Source of the DNA: Desarmillaria ectypa
Taxonomy: Eukaryota > Basidiomycota > Agaricomycetes > Agaricales > Physalacriaceae
Assembly (NCBI GenBank): GCA_030407005.1
Contig: JAUDYN010000004.1
Coordinates: forward strand, 1,488,001-1,552,000
Length of the DNA: 64,000 nucleotides
Direction: 5' to 3'
Shown piece by piece: positions 30,310 through 43,289 of this stretch. The notes under the pieces are model-generated. The model did not search any database, had not been told where the DNA came from, and was given only the letters and a program-made list of their open reading frames with translations. Position 1 is the first letter of the stretch; the number at the start of each line of letters is the position of its first letter. The position numbers were made by a program, and so were the translations under genes.

Positions 30310-31446
30310 GCCAGGTATCAGCGCATCAGGGAGCATCGAATGAACACGAAAGGCGAAGATGTTCTGCGCCTCGTTCCTTCGAGCCCTGGGGGTGAAACCT
30401 GGGTACGACGCAGGCAAGCGTCTCCCCTCGTCAACGTTTACTTGTTCCTGACCATTGTTCCTAAGCAATCGAACTCGTTCACGAAGTAACCGAGTACCTG
30501 CATAAAAGATATCCAACCGCCTTCCATGTTACACGGACGAGCGAATCCCCTAAGAGCCCCATCAAAGCTATTTATGTCATTACAACGGACACAAGTTATA
30601 ACCTCCCGCCTCCATTGCTCTTAGACGGCAAGGAAGGCCCGTTGCTTATCCGTAACCTAGGGATGGACGAAGCCGAGAAGGCCATGAAAATCGCTGCTTT
30701 GTTGATACAAGATGATCTGGCCATCATGGTGGAAGGTCACAAGGGGCCAATATGACATTTATACACCCTGACGGAAAGCGTCGATAGGCTCTGACGACCG
30801 GTATTACTTCCAAGGAGGGGCAATTTGTGTTGCAGGTCTGTACATTGCCACTGCGGCCCGATTCCATAGTAGCTGAACACCGGACATAGGGAATTGGCGG
30901 TTGCAAGGCAAGATAGGCCTAGCGATGGAAGACATACATGTCAATGTTCCTCAGTGTAAGGGGCCTCGTTATTTTCACATTCCAATCAAGCCTGACAATG
31001 AAACAGATCGTGAAAAACTGCACGTCAGTCTCACACGATTTTTCCGTCGCCTTCCTATCAACAAACCGGTTATTCGTAACAATTACTCCATCCAAATTGT
31101 CCCGCCCACATATAACGGAGATGGCCTCATAGATCCAGAGGAGCTGGCCTAGTCCTCAGTTTTAAACGGACCAGAGACAGAATTCGAACACAGGCATGGC
31201 AGTCAGACCCAGCCTCCACTGGTGACGCCTGAAACTCTGAGACTAAGAACAGAGCGGCAGACTCTTCGAAGGCTGCCGCTGTCTGGTGCAATAATCTTCG
31301 GTATTAGAACATACGTCATCCCGATAGAGATGTTGGCCCAAGAACCCGCTGTCCCTGGAAGAATGGCCAGTGCTGTGAGGGGATGGCCGGAGAGCGTGAG
31401 GGCATACAAAACAGGATTGATATACCAGGACATTCTGCTGGAATAG
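30310..31446 (+). pseudogene. HODM/DUF3445-family gene, 5' truncated, with internal TAG
   Basis: This encodes the C-terminal half of a PF11927 (heme-dependent oxidative N-demethylase alpha-like, formerly DUF3445) protein. I read exons joined by introns 30392-30465, 30736-30787 and 30836-30889. They give the family blocks VTEYLHKRYPT, KAIYVITTDTSY, IRNLGMDEAEKAMKIAAL, DDRYYFQGGAICVAG, FFRRLPINKPVIRNNYSIQ and TLRRLPLSGAIIFGIRTY. A TAG at 31150-31152 stands where Trp is expected (ELA-W-SS); the frame stays open after it to the stop at 31444-31446. The N-terminal half is replaced by copia sequence. Family members are thought to demethylate small amines oxidatively and release formaldehyde. It is very probably dead. 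Confidence 0.82.
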
Positions 31447-31683
31447 TTGGACAAATGTGCGCGGGGGCAGGAAGAGAAGGGAGTGGTAGAGGATCCGACG
31501 AGAAAGTATCCGTTCTAACGACTGTCAAGACTTGTAGAAGAAAGATGTACAATTTGGCAATATTAGACCAGAGCTGGAGCCACCTTGATATTGCTTTTCA
31601 GCATCGAATTGCTGCTTCATGAACCATACAAAGAAGCCCGCAAATTGTGATTAATCCAAAGATAAGATGCCATTACAAGAACG

Positions 31684-32182
31684 CTACACAACCTGCGAAA
31701 AATGAGAAAAACAGCATGTATGAGGGCGAAGGACATACCCTAGGCGCCAGACTGACGATTTTACCCCACCCCTTCATTCGTAGATCCGCGCTCACGACGC
31801 CACCGATACGTGTCCCCAACATTTCCCTCTTGTTGTTTAGTAGAACTGCGGCATTGTCGTCGAAGCGAACGATTCGACCGTCTGGTCGTCGCACCGGTTT
31901 TCTAGTGCGTACAATAACGGCACGCCGTACATCTCCTCTTCGGACTTTGATGGCAGTCAAAGACGCCTGCGCCGCTGCAGTGACTGGCCGCGCACTCTGG
32001 ACGACGCATACGATCTCGTCACCGACAGATCCCCATCCGTTGTTGACTTTGTTTTTCAGGACATTGACGCATTCAACAATGAGAGCCCCCGAGTTGTCTA
32101 TCACCTAGGATTCGCTTATTAGCAGAAAACGATAGTAAATGAAGAAAAGACTAACATTGAGAGTGCTCTTGAGGCCAATCAT
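31684..32182 (-). CDS. MRPL38: Mitochondrial ribosomal protein uL14m
   Basis: This is a ribosomal L14 of bacterial/mitochondrial type, a large-subunit protein at the subunit interface. Three exons: 32182-32156 (MIGLKSTLN), 32104-31739, and a final exon 31692-31684 that encodes only Val-Val-stop. Introns are 51 and 46 bp with GTTAG and GTATGT donors. The spliced protein is 133 residues, the normal family size. Diagnostic blocks are [44 protein letters not shown] sequence, GTRI and IVSLAPRVV. Without the second intron the frame would run on into an unrelated hydrophobic tail. The gene is intact although it lies between two damaged genes. The symbol follows yeast naming for the mitochondrial L14. 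Confidence 0.9.
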
Positions 32183-32592
32183 CGCGTCGACTGAAAAAGA
32201 ACTCGAAATTTGGATTTCGGCCGAACCAGGCCATCATCTGCACGTGCTTGCAATCAGCACTTAACTTGGGGGTGAAACTCTCTGGTAACCACTTCAACGG
32301 ATGCTCTCCAGGCTGTACTTAATTTGCATTTCCCTATTTCCCTCCCCCCAAAAACAGACGGGACTCTTGGTCTGGTGCACTCTCTTACGAATCAATAGAT
32401 ATCTTAAAGGACTTTTCTCTGCGGATAATGGGTAAATTCTACCGTTAGCATGGCGCAGGTAGTGCTTGTGGAGCGGAATCGCATACAAGTGCTGATACAA
32501 ATCACTGCCATTTTCAAATCGATGGAGGCTCAGCGCCTATTATTCACACGTTTCTTACCCGTACCCACCCTCTCATCCTCGCAATATTCAGG

Positions 32593-34338
32593 ATGTCTAC
32601 CGTCAAGTACACCATTGACGACTTTAACCCCATGATTGTCTATGAGCCTTCTTCAGCGTGGCGACCAGGGAACAAGACCGCAGACCCTGAGGCGTCAAAG
32701 CAAGTGAATTCCATGTCGTCTTTCCGCTACTGACCTCCATCTGAGCAGCTATTCGAATAATGGCACGTTTACTCTCTGCCAACAATATGGCGCAATGGCC
32801 ACGTTCAAATTCAATGGAACGGGAGTAGGAATATATGGAACGAAGCGATCCAACTATGGTTGGTGCTTTCTCTAATGGATAAACTACTATATAAGATGAA
32901 AACTGACAGGAACTTATACGGCAACACTGGACGGCATCATAAATCGCTTTAACGGTTACTCTCAGAACAGCATATACAATCAGGCCTTATTCGAATCTTC
33001 TTCGCTTCAGAATGGTGCCCATATTCTGGTTCTAACTAAAACGCAAAATAACAGTAGCTTGAATTTCCTCGATGTCGACTATGTGAGTAGTCACTATTTC
33101 GATATGTATCGTGACTCATCTCACCAATTACAGGTTACATGAAACGTGTCCGTAGGAGAAGACTCGCGGTTCTCATATGAACCGTCCGATGCCTGGTCCG
33201 CGCAAACAAATCTCAACGGGTTCCAAAATCAGAGTGGCCAGTGATTCCCTCCTTCTAAGCGTCCTACGGGTCACCAAACCTTGTTCCGCACTTAGTCGAA
33301 CTACTCAAGCAAATGCTTCCGTCACGCTGACATTCAACGGAGAAGAAGTACGGATATATGGCTTCATCGGACCAAATGTATCTCCCTATCTCGTGCAGGT
33401 AAACAATAGCGCCTCGAAACTTTCAACGGTACCGAGTGGGATTCGTTCTCTGGTGTTATGCTGTACCAAACTTCAGATCTTGGGCTTGGAAAGTATACAG
33501 TGACCCTTATGAACACGCCAAATAACACAGCCGAGAGCCTCTCCATAGCATACACGGTAGTCACAGATAATACAACGGATATGTCCTCTGATGCGTCAAG
33601 GTGAGTAAACCTTCTTCTGGATGTGCTATTCAATGATTCAGTGAATCCATTCAGTCTGAGCACAGGTGCTATCGCGGGTGTAGTGGTTGGCGCGGCCGTC
33701 GGCCTGGCTGCCCTTGCCTTGATCATATTCTTCTGGCGACGGGGAAGGAAGGACAACAATAGCGAAAGGTTGTCGTTGGATGTCTCGTCCTGTGGGTGTC
33801 CAGACGGCCGTAATGGGACCATTCGTAAGCCGTCCAAGCATGTCTGCTACAGGCTTCAGTCTAGAAGGACTTGCTACTACCTCAAAATTCTCTGACACCA
33901 GTGCGTTAGCGCCCTGCACGCGAACAGATTCTACGTCCCCGACGAACCCGTGGTCTTCTGTGCGTCCTTTTCTAGTCACCCCATTCATGTTACTGACAGG
34001 CCTATAGCATCCCTCCTCTTCGGCGGACGGACCTGGACGTCGCAACCCATCCGTGGCTCCACTGATGCCAGTATCTTCTAGGGACGATAATTCACCCCTT
34101 CCAGCATCATCCTATTCTATCCCATCGACGTCACAATCCCAGCTGCAGCCAAGGTCAACCCACGGTCTTCCCGGCCTCTGCAAATCAGTCTATGCAGCAT
34201 CTTCCCGCTGAGGAGCTTCGGTCTACACGCATGTTCGTCGAAGGCAGGGAGCAGAATTTTGGGCCTGTGCCGACGACGGATGATGTGCTGCTTCTGAATT
34301 ATGATCAGGCAATAGAACCATTTCGTCAACGGTCATAG
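32593..34338 (+). pseudogene. Single-pass membrane protein with extracellular repeat domains, probably broken
   Basis: A fungal membrane protein of the type common in basidiomycetes: two extracellular beta-rich modules, one transmembrane helix (GAIAGVVVGAAVGLAALALIIFFWRRGRK near 33663-33750) and a disordered cytoplasmic tail ending QAIEPFRQRS. Module 1 (MSTVKYTIDDFNPMIVYEPS ... NNGTFTLCQQYGA ... GTGVGIYGTK) and module 2 (VSVGEDSRFSYEPSDAWSA ... ANASVTLTFNGEEVRIYGF) are rich in N-glycosylation sites. Introns can be placed at about 32690, 32869, 33083, 33239 and 33600. Lesions remain after that: TGA at 33140-33142 where Trp is expected, a one-base shift near 33418, and another near 33780. The function is unknown; these proteins are often called receptor-like without proof. 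Confidence 0.6.
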
Positions 34339-36684
34339 CGTACAGAATTTATTCGTAGTCTTTTTTAAAATTTATTGGCTTCATTCGTCATTTTGATACC
34401 TTCTTATTTCACAGTAGAAATCTCTGCTGTGCACGATGCTGGAGAGACTGGTTCAGGTATCTCAAGGCGTTCTGGAAATTTACATGGGTTCCCGGCATTG
34501 AAGGTGCATTTTTATGAATACTCGCGGGGCTTTGAAGGTTTTGTGGACTTCGAAGGACTCTGTATTTGGTGGAGCCGGGCGGGTCATCTAACGACTCTGA
34601 TAGTGACTGGCCTGGCACAACTTTGCCCTCTCCTTACCTTTGATCGCAAAGATGGAGTCTCATCATGACAGCGGTGTTAAAGAAGAGGGCGTCAATCATT
34701 GTTAAAGATGACCCCGAATCGCTGCCAGTGAGTTTCTTGATTGTGAAATTTCCTTCAAACGGATACCGTCAGCCTCGTCGCTATTGGCATTCCCAAATCT
34801 ATCCAATTACAACCAACGGCAAGGAGGATTTGGTGTATGGCTCACAGCATGTTCGATGCTCCAGCATAAGATGCGAAATAACACCTTCCTTTTTGCACTT
34901 TCATCCCATGTACATTTTAAGTAACTGTCTTTCTGTATTGAGAGAACATAACGATGTCCCCGAGATGAATTACTGTCGTCTGTAGATCACTTGTCGTTAA
35001 CAGCATTAGTTTAGTTTATCTACATCGACCTGTGAATAGACGAACACACCGTATCTTATTAATTTATAGGTATTGATCAGGCCGTTCATACCGAGGCGTG
35101 AGGCGCCGCGCACTGACGACTCGTCATCAGATTCTTTATCCCTGTGTTAAAAGACGACGTAGTAACATACTAGGACATACTACCGTTTATGTGGATTACC
35201 CAAGCGTTTGACGCCATCCTTCGCCTCATGATGCCATCTTCAATCGGCTCCGATAGGCACGTTTTTGCGACCCTGGCCGGAGCCCCATTCCATACGAGCA
35301 CCGTACTCAGTCTTCTTAACTTACTCAGGGGAAATTGTGTCTTCCTCGCTGAAAACCGCGGAGGGATTGTGGTCGAGGAAGTAGGCTACCGAAGTACCGG
35401 CTTTCTAGCGCCAATGTGTCTCAGCACGAGTTCCTGGTCGTAACGACCGGAGAGGTTGAAGGGAAGCGACAAAGGTGGTCCTGACGATAGACCGTCGGAA
35501 TGGCAGGTCAACCAATTCTGAGTCGACTGAACTATCCCCAGCAGACACCCATTAGGCCTGAACGCCCGGGTGACACCTAGCCGGCTCCATGCGATATTCG
35601 AAAAATGTAGCCTCGGTGCCGCTGATCGCGTCACAATTCTCCGCAACAAGAATGTCGCGCGAGAACTTCAGGGAAAGTCTGATCTACTGATGAGAATGAA
35701 TTTGAAGAGATCCAGAAATGGGAAGGCAGTTTACCTAGAGGCGCTGTTGACCCTCATCGAGACGACCTCCGAAAACACTTGGGAATACCATCTCATATTT
35801 GCATTTACCATATAGAAGATCCTGGAGATGGAGACAGCCGGAAATCACCAAGTACTGTGATTCTGCAGACCAACAATGCGGCCATGTCTTGGCACTGAGA
35901 TCATTTGGAAATTTCTTTGTCAACTCCCCCAAAGACTTTTGAGACCGTCAAGTTCGAATGGGAGCGGTAGAAGTTTTCTGCTGACCAGGATTGGGCAATG
36001 TGCCAACAAGTGAGCATGGTCATACTACATGGCCTTTTTTGATATAACTCTGTTGGTTCAGAGGCTCCATGAGTACGCGACGCTGTGAAATCGAGCTGGC
36101 GAAAGCTAAGCTACAGAAGCCCAAGGCGGCGCTTGGTGCATTGATGCTTGATGGATGCGCGATGTTTTCTCCCTTCAGTTCTTGTGGTGTTACCCATTGA
36201 ATATATCTTGTTTTGTCTCAAAGTCGTGCTGTAAGTTTTAATAAGGAGCAAAATTGAAGCTACCAAAATGCAAGCTCTGTTTGGCCTACACATTGGGATG
36301 ATGTCAATATTTTATGCCGCTGAAATAAAATTCTAGGTACATATCAGGGAAGTAGTATACGGCACATGTTGCGCTTTTGAGGGACCCATCAACTAGGTAC
36401 AGAGATAATGAACAAGTTGCTGCATAACTCATCTACGCAAGACTACAAATTAAGCCGACGGCAGTCTCGAGAGCGTTGGTGGCAGTGCCTTTAGCCAGAC
36501 GATCTTGCTGATGGCTTGGAAAAGATCGTAGTCAATCAAGTCATGAAAATTATATTCTCGCTGCCAAAAGCTCTGAGGCCAATTCAATCACTGGCAGCTC
36601 ATTGGGATCGTTACGAGGTATAATTCCATTTTAGATCGTAATCCTTATCCGCACGTACAAGATCATCAAGCGTAAAAGCATCAA
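34339..36684. other. Gene-poor stretch, no supported gene
   Basis: About 2.3 kb without a coding region I can support. Several open frames of 60-105 codons occur on both strands, but none shows a known domain, a consistent exon chain or clear coding bias. The block 35189-35650 has the longest frames on both strands and could be a gene relic. Confidence 0.5.
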
Positions 36685-38310
36685 TTAAACACCTTTATCC
36701 ACCATAGTCCTTTGCTTGGTCCCAAGTATAGCATTCCATAGGACAACCAATGCGACATAGACTTCCCTTCTCCTCACGCCGCTCTTCTTCCACAGGATCC
36801 TCACAAAAGCAAGGACACATAACAAGAAAGACGCGTCCAGACACAGACGCCGTAAAATTATCGCAGAGGGTGATCTATGCTCGTTCTTGGAGAAGAACAT
36901 CGCAAACTCACGAAGCTGTTCGATCCCTCTAGAGATAGGATTCAACACCAAAGACCACATCCCCAAATCATCGAAGTCCCATTCTGGGCCTGTGCCTGGA
37001 CCGCCCCGAGGCCCTGCCCAACTGGGGCTGAGCCTACGTCCGCCGAGAGATGAATGAGATCGAGAACTCGGCAGGTAGATAGATTCAATCGATTCGATGC
37101 GTTCACCCATGGCAGCCAACTGGGCCTGCACATTTTCGACAGCACGCTCAAGTGTAGGCCGCGTCGCAGGTCTCACCGGTACGTAAGGTCCAAATTGGGG
37201 CATGAGAATAGGTTGCGATTGCCCACGGTATTGGGGGTGGGAAGGGTATATATGTGGTGAGTCAGTCACTTCATTACGAGACGACTGAGAAAATTGGCTC
37301 GTAGGATATACAGACGACGGCGCTGGGGTTAAAGAGTCGCCGAAAGCGGATGGGGTTTCGAAGCCAGGTAATGGTTGGGTTACAGGGACACCACCATGAG
37401 CAGGAGGAGGAGACATGGCAAGGGATCCAGTCATGGGTGTTCGGTACCGGTGAGAGGAAAGCGAGGATTGGGGTCGGTTCGGTTGGGGCATCTCTATTTG
37501 CTCGGGAGACAGGTTAGGAAGCTCGCCAGCTTCGTCTGCGCTGTTGTCTACTTCAGAACCGGAATCTATTTCATCTTGCCGTTGGCTATGGACAGAACGT
37601 GATTGAGTTTGATGGATGTAAGGTGATGCGTGTACTTCATCTGAAGCAGTAGAACTGGACGAAGAGGACGCCCGAGATCTTGACATGGTTCCTACATGCA
37701 ACAGAATGAGTGTCTTGGAAACTGAATCGGTGAGAAATGCTTACCACTCATGACAAGGTTGAAAGGGTCGCCGCCATACGCCTCGAGTTCCTCGACAAGG
37801 CTCTTTGCAACTGTTTTGTCGGAATACTTGCGCAAAACCTACACGAATCAGCACTGCACAAGGCTGCACAACCAATAAGTCATACCTTGAGAAGGGCATC
37901 TACATACAGCCACTTGGCCTCGTACGAATCCAAATCTTTGTGTTTAGCCCAAGCATCCCTGCGTTTTACGGTCGATGAGCAATGGAACGCAATGAGAGTA
38001 CAATGGCGCAGACCATTTTGCACGCCCCAGCATGTCCCACATTGCTGGCCGCGGTGACTTCACATTTCCAACCGTCGCTGTAGGAACAAATCAGAATGAA
38101 TGAATGCGCTGTAAGTAAATGAGCACCTTGCTTGTACAAACTAAGAAAACCAATGTCAGATGAGCGGTGAAATAATGCGCCACGGATTGTTTACCTGTAC
38201 ATTGTCAGTTTCTCCTCATAATCTGTTTGGATAGGGCCAGTCTTGGGCAATCCCTGGACGATCTCAACTGCACGGTCGAACTGGGCATCAATGAGCTCGT
38301 TGGATGACAT
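36685..38310 (-). CDS. Acyl-CoA-binding protein with C-terminal membrane anchor
   Basis: Six exons: 38310-38195, 38140-38127, 38077-38014, 37958-37886, 37838-37745 and 37691-36685. The N-terminal 90 residues form an acyl-CoA-binding domain (FDRAVEIVQGLPKTGPIQ, YEEKLTMYSLYKQATVGNV, PRPAMWDMLGRAKWDAW, KWLYVDALLKVLRKYSD), with the Lys and Tyr residues that contact acyl-CoA. The 14-bp second exon supplies SLYKQ. A long Ser/Pro-rich disordered region follows, then a predicted helix near VENVQAQLAAMGERIESIES and hydrophobic segments at the C-terminus (LCLDASFLLCVLAFVRILW and YVALVVLWNAILG). This architecture resembles ACBD5-type proteins that bind acyl-CoA at organelle membranes. Divergent from ORC2. 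Confidence 0.88.
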
Positions 38311-38457
38311 GTTGTTGCCCCCTCAAAGGGCGTAGTGCTCGTTTTCTGGGTAAGTAACGGTAAGGTCGTGATACAGCGAATGCCGGACCCACGTGAGAGA
38401 ACCGAGGGACGTGGTACACAGCGACACACTTCTTGCACAGCTTCCATCGCGTCGCCC

Positions 38458-39735
38458 ATGCATCGCGGCTCCGATTCCAGTGACAGCGAGGACGATGCCC
38501 TCTACTCGTCGGGCGCCGAAGACGACGTTGAAGCCGTCCCAGTGACTCCCAAATCTGGGAAAAGGAAAGCACGGGACGACGAAGTGCAGGGACAGGCCCT
38601 CATCGTACAGACCGCCTTCGACGTGTACTTCACCCACGCCAGCTCGCGACCGCAGACCTCTGCCAACGTTTTTTCTTCCCTTATACTGCCGCTGTCTTCA
38701 ACGGAATATGCAGAGGCCATCGCTGGTCTCCCGGACCAGCAGCTCAATTCAGTACTCTTGACCGATTCCAAAGCCCGAAACGCCCTGTTCACCAGGATTT
38801 TACGCGAGCTGAAAGAAGGCTTCAACGTGCTCTGTTACGGATATGGCTCCAAGCGGAACCTATTGAACCAATTCGCAGTCGAGCGTTGTTCCAAAGTGGG
38901 ACACGTCGTCGTAGCGAACGGTTTTCAGCCCAGTTTCGGTATCAAGGATTTACTCAACTCTATCGAGGCCATTCCTGGTATCCTCTCCCTTCCTGCATCC
39001 TCTACCGCTATCGAGAGTCAGACGCGTCGTATATCCATGTTCTTCTCTCAGCCATCACAAAAACGGTCGCTCTATATCATCATTCATAATATCGATTCTC
39101 CCAGCCTTCGCACCACCAAGTCCAAGGCTTGTTTCGCCCTCCTGGCTTCTAACCCTCGTATTCATATCGTGGCATCCGTAGACCATATCAATGCCCCACT
39201 AATATGGTCTTCCAGTGAGGCATCTTCCCGAGGAGACGGGGGCTTCACATGGCTATGGCATAACATGACCACTCTCGCTCCGTACGATTTCGAGCTTGCC
39301 TATGCTGATCGCTCCTCAATATCCGGGGCGCACGGGGGTGGACCTCGTAAACAGCGCGATGTAGGTGGCTTGGGCGCCCCAAATGCCACAAACATGTCAG
39401 AGACGGCTGCTGCCCACGTCTTAGCATCTGTTACGCAAAAAGCTAAGAAGCTGTTTGTGCTTATGGCTCAGAAACAGTTGGATGCGATGGAGGAAGCTGG
39501 CGGTCTGCCAGGGAATGACATGCAACCGTTTGCGATAGGATACGGGATGTTCTTCAATGCTGCTCGTGATGAGTTTATTGCGACGAATGATACGGCCTTG
39601 CGATCGTTACTTGGAGAGTTCAGGGACCATAATCTGATTTTAGGTGAGCAAAGTACATCGGGTACGGAGATGCTGTGGATACCACTGCGGAAAGAGAGGT
39701 TGGCCAATGTCCTTCACTCAATACAGGTGGAATAA
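38458..39735 (+). CDS. ORC2: Origin recognition complex subunit 2
   Basis: ORC2 is part of the six-subunit complex that marks replication origins in the nucleus. The single-exon frame is open from 38335; I prefer the Met at 38458 (MHRGSDSSDSED) because an upstream start would leave only 24-70 bp to the divergent ACBP gene. That gives 425 residues. An acidic, disordered N-terminus is followed by the ORC2 AAA-like core (FNVLCYGYGSKRNLLNQFA, HVVVANGFQPSFGIKDLLN, YIIIHNIDSPSLR, IHIVASVDHINAPLIW) and a winged-helix C-terminus (ALRSLLGEFRDHNLI). It is shorter at the N-terminus than yeast ORC2. Convergent with the next gene, about 105 bp apart. Confidence 0.92.
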   Translation: MHRGSDSSDSEDDALYSSGAEDDVEAVPVTPKSGKRKARDDEVQGQALIVQTAFDVYFTHASSRPQTSANVFSSLILPLSSTEYAEAIAGLPDQQLNSVLLTDSKARNALFTRILRELKEGFNVLCYGYGSKRNLLNQFAVERCSKVGHVVVANGFQPSFGIKDLLNSIEAIPGILSLPASSTAIESQTRRISMFFSQPSQKRSLYIIIHNIDSPSLRTTKSKACFALLASNPRIHIVASVDHINAPLIWSSSEASSRGDGGFTWLWHNMTTLAPYDFELAYADRSSISGAHGGGPRKQRDVGGLGAPNATNMSETAAAHVLASVTQKAKKLFVLMAQKQLDAMEEAGGLPGNDMQPFAIGYGMFFNAARDEFIATNDTALRSLLGEFRDHNLILGEQSTSGTEMLWIPLRKERLANVLHSIQVE

Positions 39736-39841
39736 AGCAGGAATTTCCTTTCTTGAAAGTACGTCGAAATTTGTTGTATACAATTGTATTCGATGGTTCA
39801 TACATACTAATACATTTATATCGCATGTCATCTTGTGCACC

Positions 39842-41590
<1,749 letters not shown>

Positions 41591-41896
41591 TCAGATGGCG
41601 AAATTTGGATGCTTTTGTATGTCGACAATCGGACCGGCTAATTCTTTTTGGGTATGATTGGATCGGAGTCCGTTGAATATACACATATTTTCTCTTACCA
41701 GGATTTCATCAAAACCATCTTATATTCGATGTTACAATGTTACGCGTCGATTTGATAGAGATCAGGATTTTTCCTGTAAAAAAGATGAACGACCGGGTCA
41801 ACTTATGCGCGACGGTGTGCTCCTATGACGCATCATCAGGACGCTTCCTGCCTAAATAGGACGCGGGTATCATAGTACCCTTGCCTTCACATCATC

Positions 41897-42524
41897 ATGT
41901 CCTTTACAAATCTATACTACAAGAGGGTACGTTATCTTCGTCACTTTCTGCCTGCAGCTGTATGCATAGCTGACCACAGACCACAGGGACACCGAAGGCT
42001 TGCTATATCTGCTACAAGCCAACTACGACCTGCCTAGCCACCATCAACGCCGTTGACTTTCTTTACACATGCCCCACCCACCTCACCGACAGAGGCTTTA
42101 CTTCACCTATACAGGAGGAACCCGCGAAACCTGCTCTAGACGACGATGAGATCGCAAAGGTGAAGGAGGAGTGGGAGCAGAAGCAGAAGAGGAAGACAGC
42201 GCGAGAGAAGGAAAAAGAAAAGGAAGATAAGGAGAAAGATAAGGATGATGACAAGGACAAGAAGGAGAAGAAATCAACACCACCAAAATCATCAAATTCC
42301 TCGGTTTCACCCCCTTCGACACCTAGATCGTCTGCAGCCCATCAGCGCTTTGCTCTACACAGGGATATCTTCGCCAGTACGTGCTATTACTGACTTAGAC
42401 ACCGTGGTTACTGACTGAAATCGATAAAGTGCGACAAACTGAGCATCGTAGGCGTAGACAAGCTGCGCAAGCGAAGGATCTAGCGCCTCGCTTCCCAGGT
42501 GCACCCCGAGGAGAATTGGCATAG
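41897..42524 (+). CDS. VFA1: Vps4-associated protein 1 (Vfa1-like)
   Basis: Three exons: 41897-41926 (MSFTNLYYKR), 41980 to about 42375, and about 42430 to the TAG at 42522-42524. The N-terminus has the Vfa1 zinc-binding pattern GTPKACYICYKPTTTCL ... VDFLYTCPTHLTDRGF, followed by a highly charged Lys/Glu/Asp coiled coil (about 50 residues) and a Ser/Pro linker ending MRQTEHRRRRQAAQAKDLAPRF-type basic sequence. Yeast Vfa1 binds and stimulates the AAA-ATPase Vps4 at endosomes in ESCRT disassembly. Size (about 170 residues) fits the family. Confidence 0.82.
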
Positions 42525-42771
42525 TCCGCGGTAAATACCGTTCAACATTCCGTGTTGGACGTTCGTGATACTTATTAGGATCCGGTGTACTTGACGATAT
42601 GAACTTTCTCGAATATGATGTGTCATATATGGTATTCCTTTGACCCCAAAAGGGTACGGCGAGGCTAGTTATACATGTACACAGAAAAGAATTTCATTGA
42701 AAACAAGACGGAGCCTCTATTGGTCTGGAAACCAAAGTCAGTGTGAGGAAAATGTTTCTTCTGAAAGTCTT

Positions 42772-43019
42772 TCACGTAACGAGTAGACATGGACCACAGA
42801 CAATATAAGTACCCGTAACGTCGAAGGCGTTTATCGTACTTGATATTTTAACGCCTCGCAAGACATAGATCAATGGAATCAAAGTTGTCAAGACACCACT
42901 CCCCGTGTCTGCCATGATAAATCCACGTATCGGCACAATAGGTATACTCGTTCTGCTCTCAGATCTGAATACTACGGCACGGCTCGAAGCCAGGGCAATC
43001 AGAGTGAACAGGAACGCCT
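42772..43019 (-). CDS. Possible exon of a small membrane protein
   Basis: An 82-codon frame between two genes, starting just after a CAG splice acceptor (TTAACGTTCAG) and ending TGA. The product is hydrophobic: AFLFTLIALASSRAVVF, then VLTTLIPLIYVLRGVKIS and TYIVCGPCLLV, which suggests two or three membrane segments. An upstream candidate exon (MTRQLKPRKFTPYSRGIIM, about 43110-43050, followed by a GTAAGT donor) does not join in phase, so the gene model is unresolved. I do not recognise the family. Confidence 0.35.
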
Positions 43020-43289
43020 GAACGTTAATGACAAAAAGGACTTACATGATGATTCCTCTACTATAAGGCGTAAATTTCCTCGGCTTAAGTTGCCGCGTCA
43101 TCCCCTATACGAAATGTAGACAGCTGTGAGGACATAGCCCTAGGGAGATCTTTTTGATATCTTGGGCGCAAATATGATTTAAAACGGGTCGTCTACAATA
43201 GCCTGAGAATTAATCCAATGAGTAAGAAATAGAAAAAACAGGCAAGTCCGATTGTATATACGTGGTCTATTGTCCAAGGAAATAACAGT

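Noticed and set aside
35189..35815. Overlapping 80-90 codon frames on both strands
   Set aside because: No domain, no consistent splice pattern and no similarity that I recognise; left as part of the gene-poor stretch.
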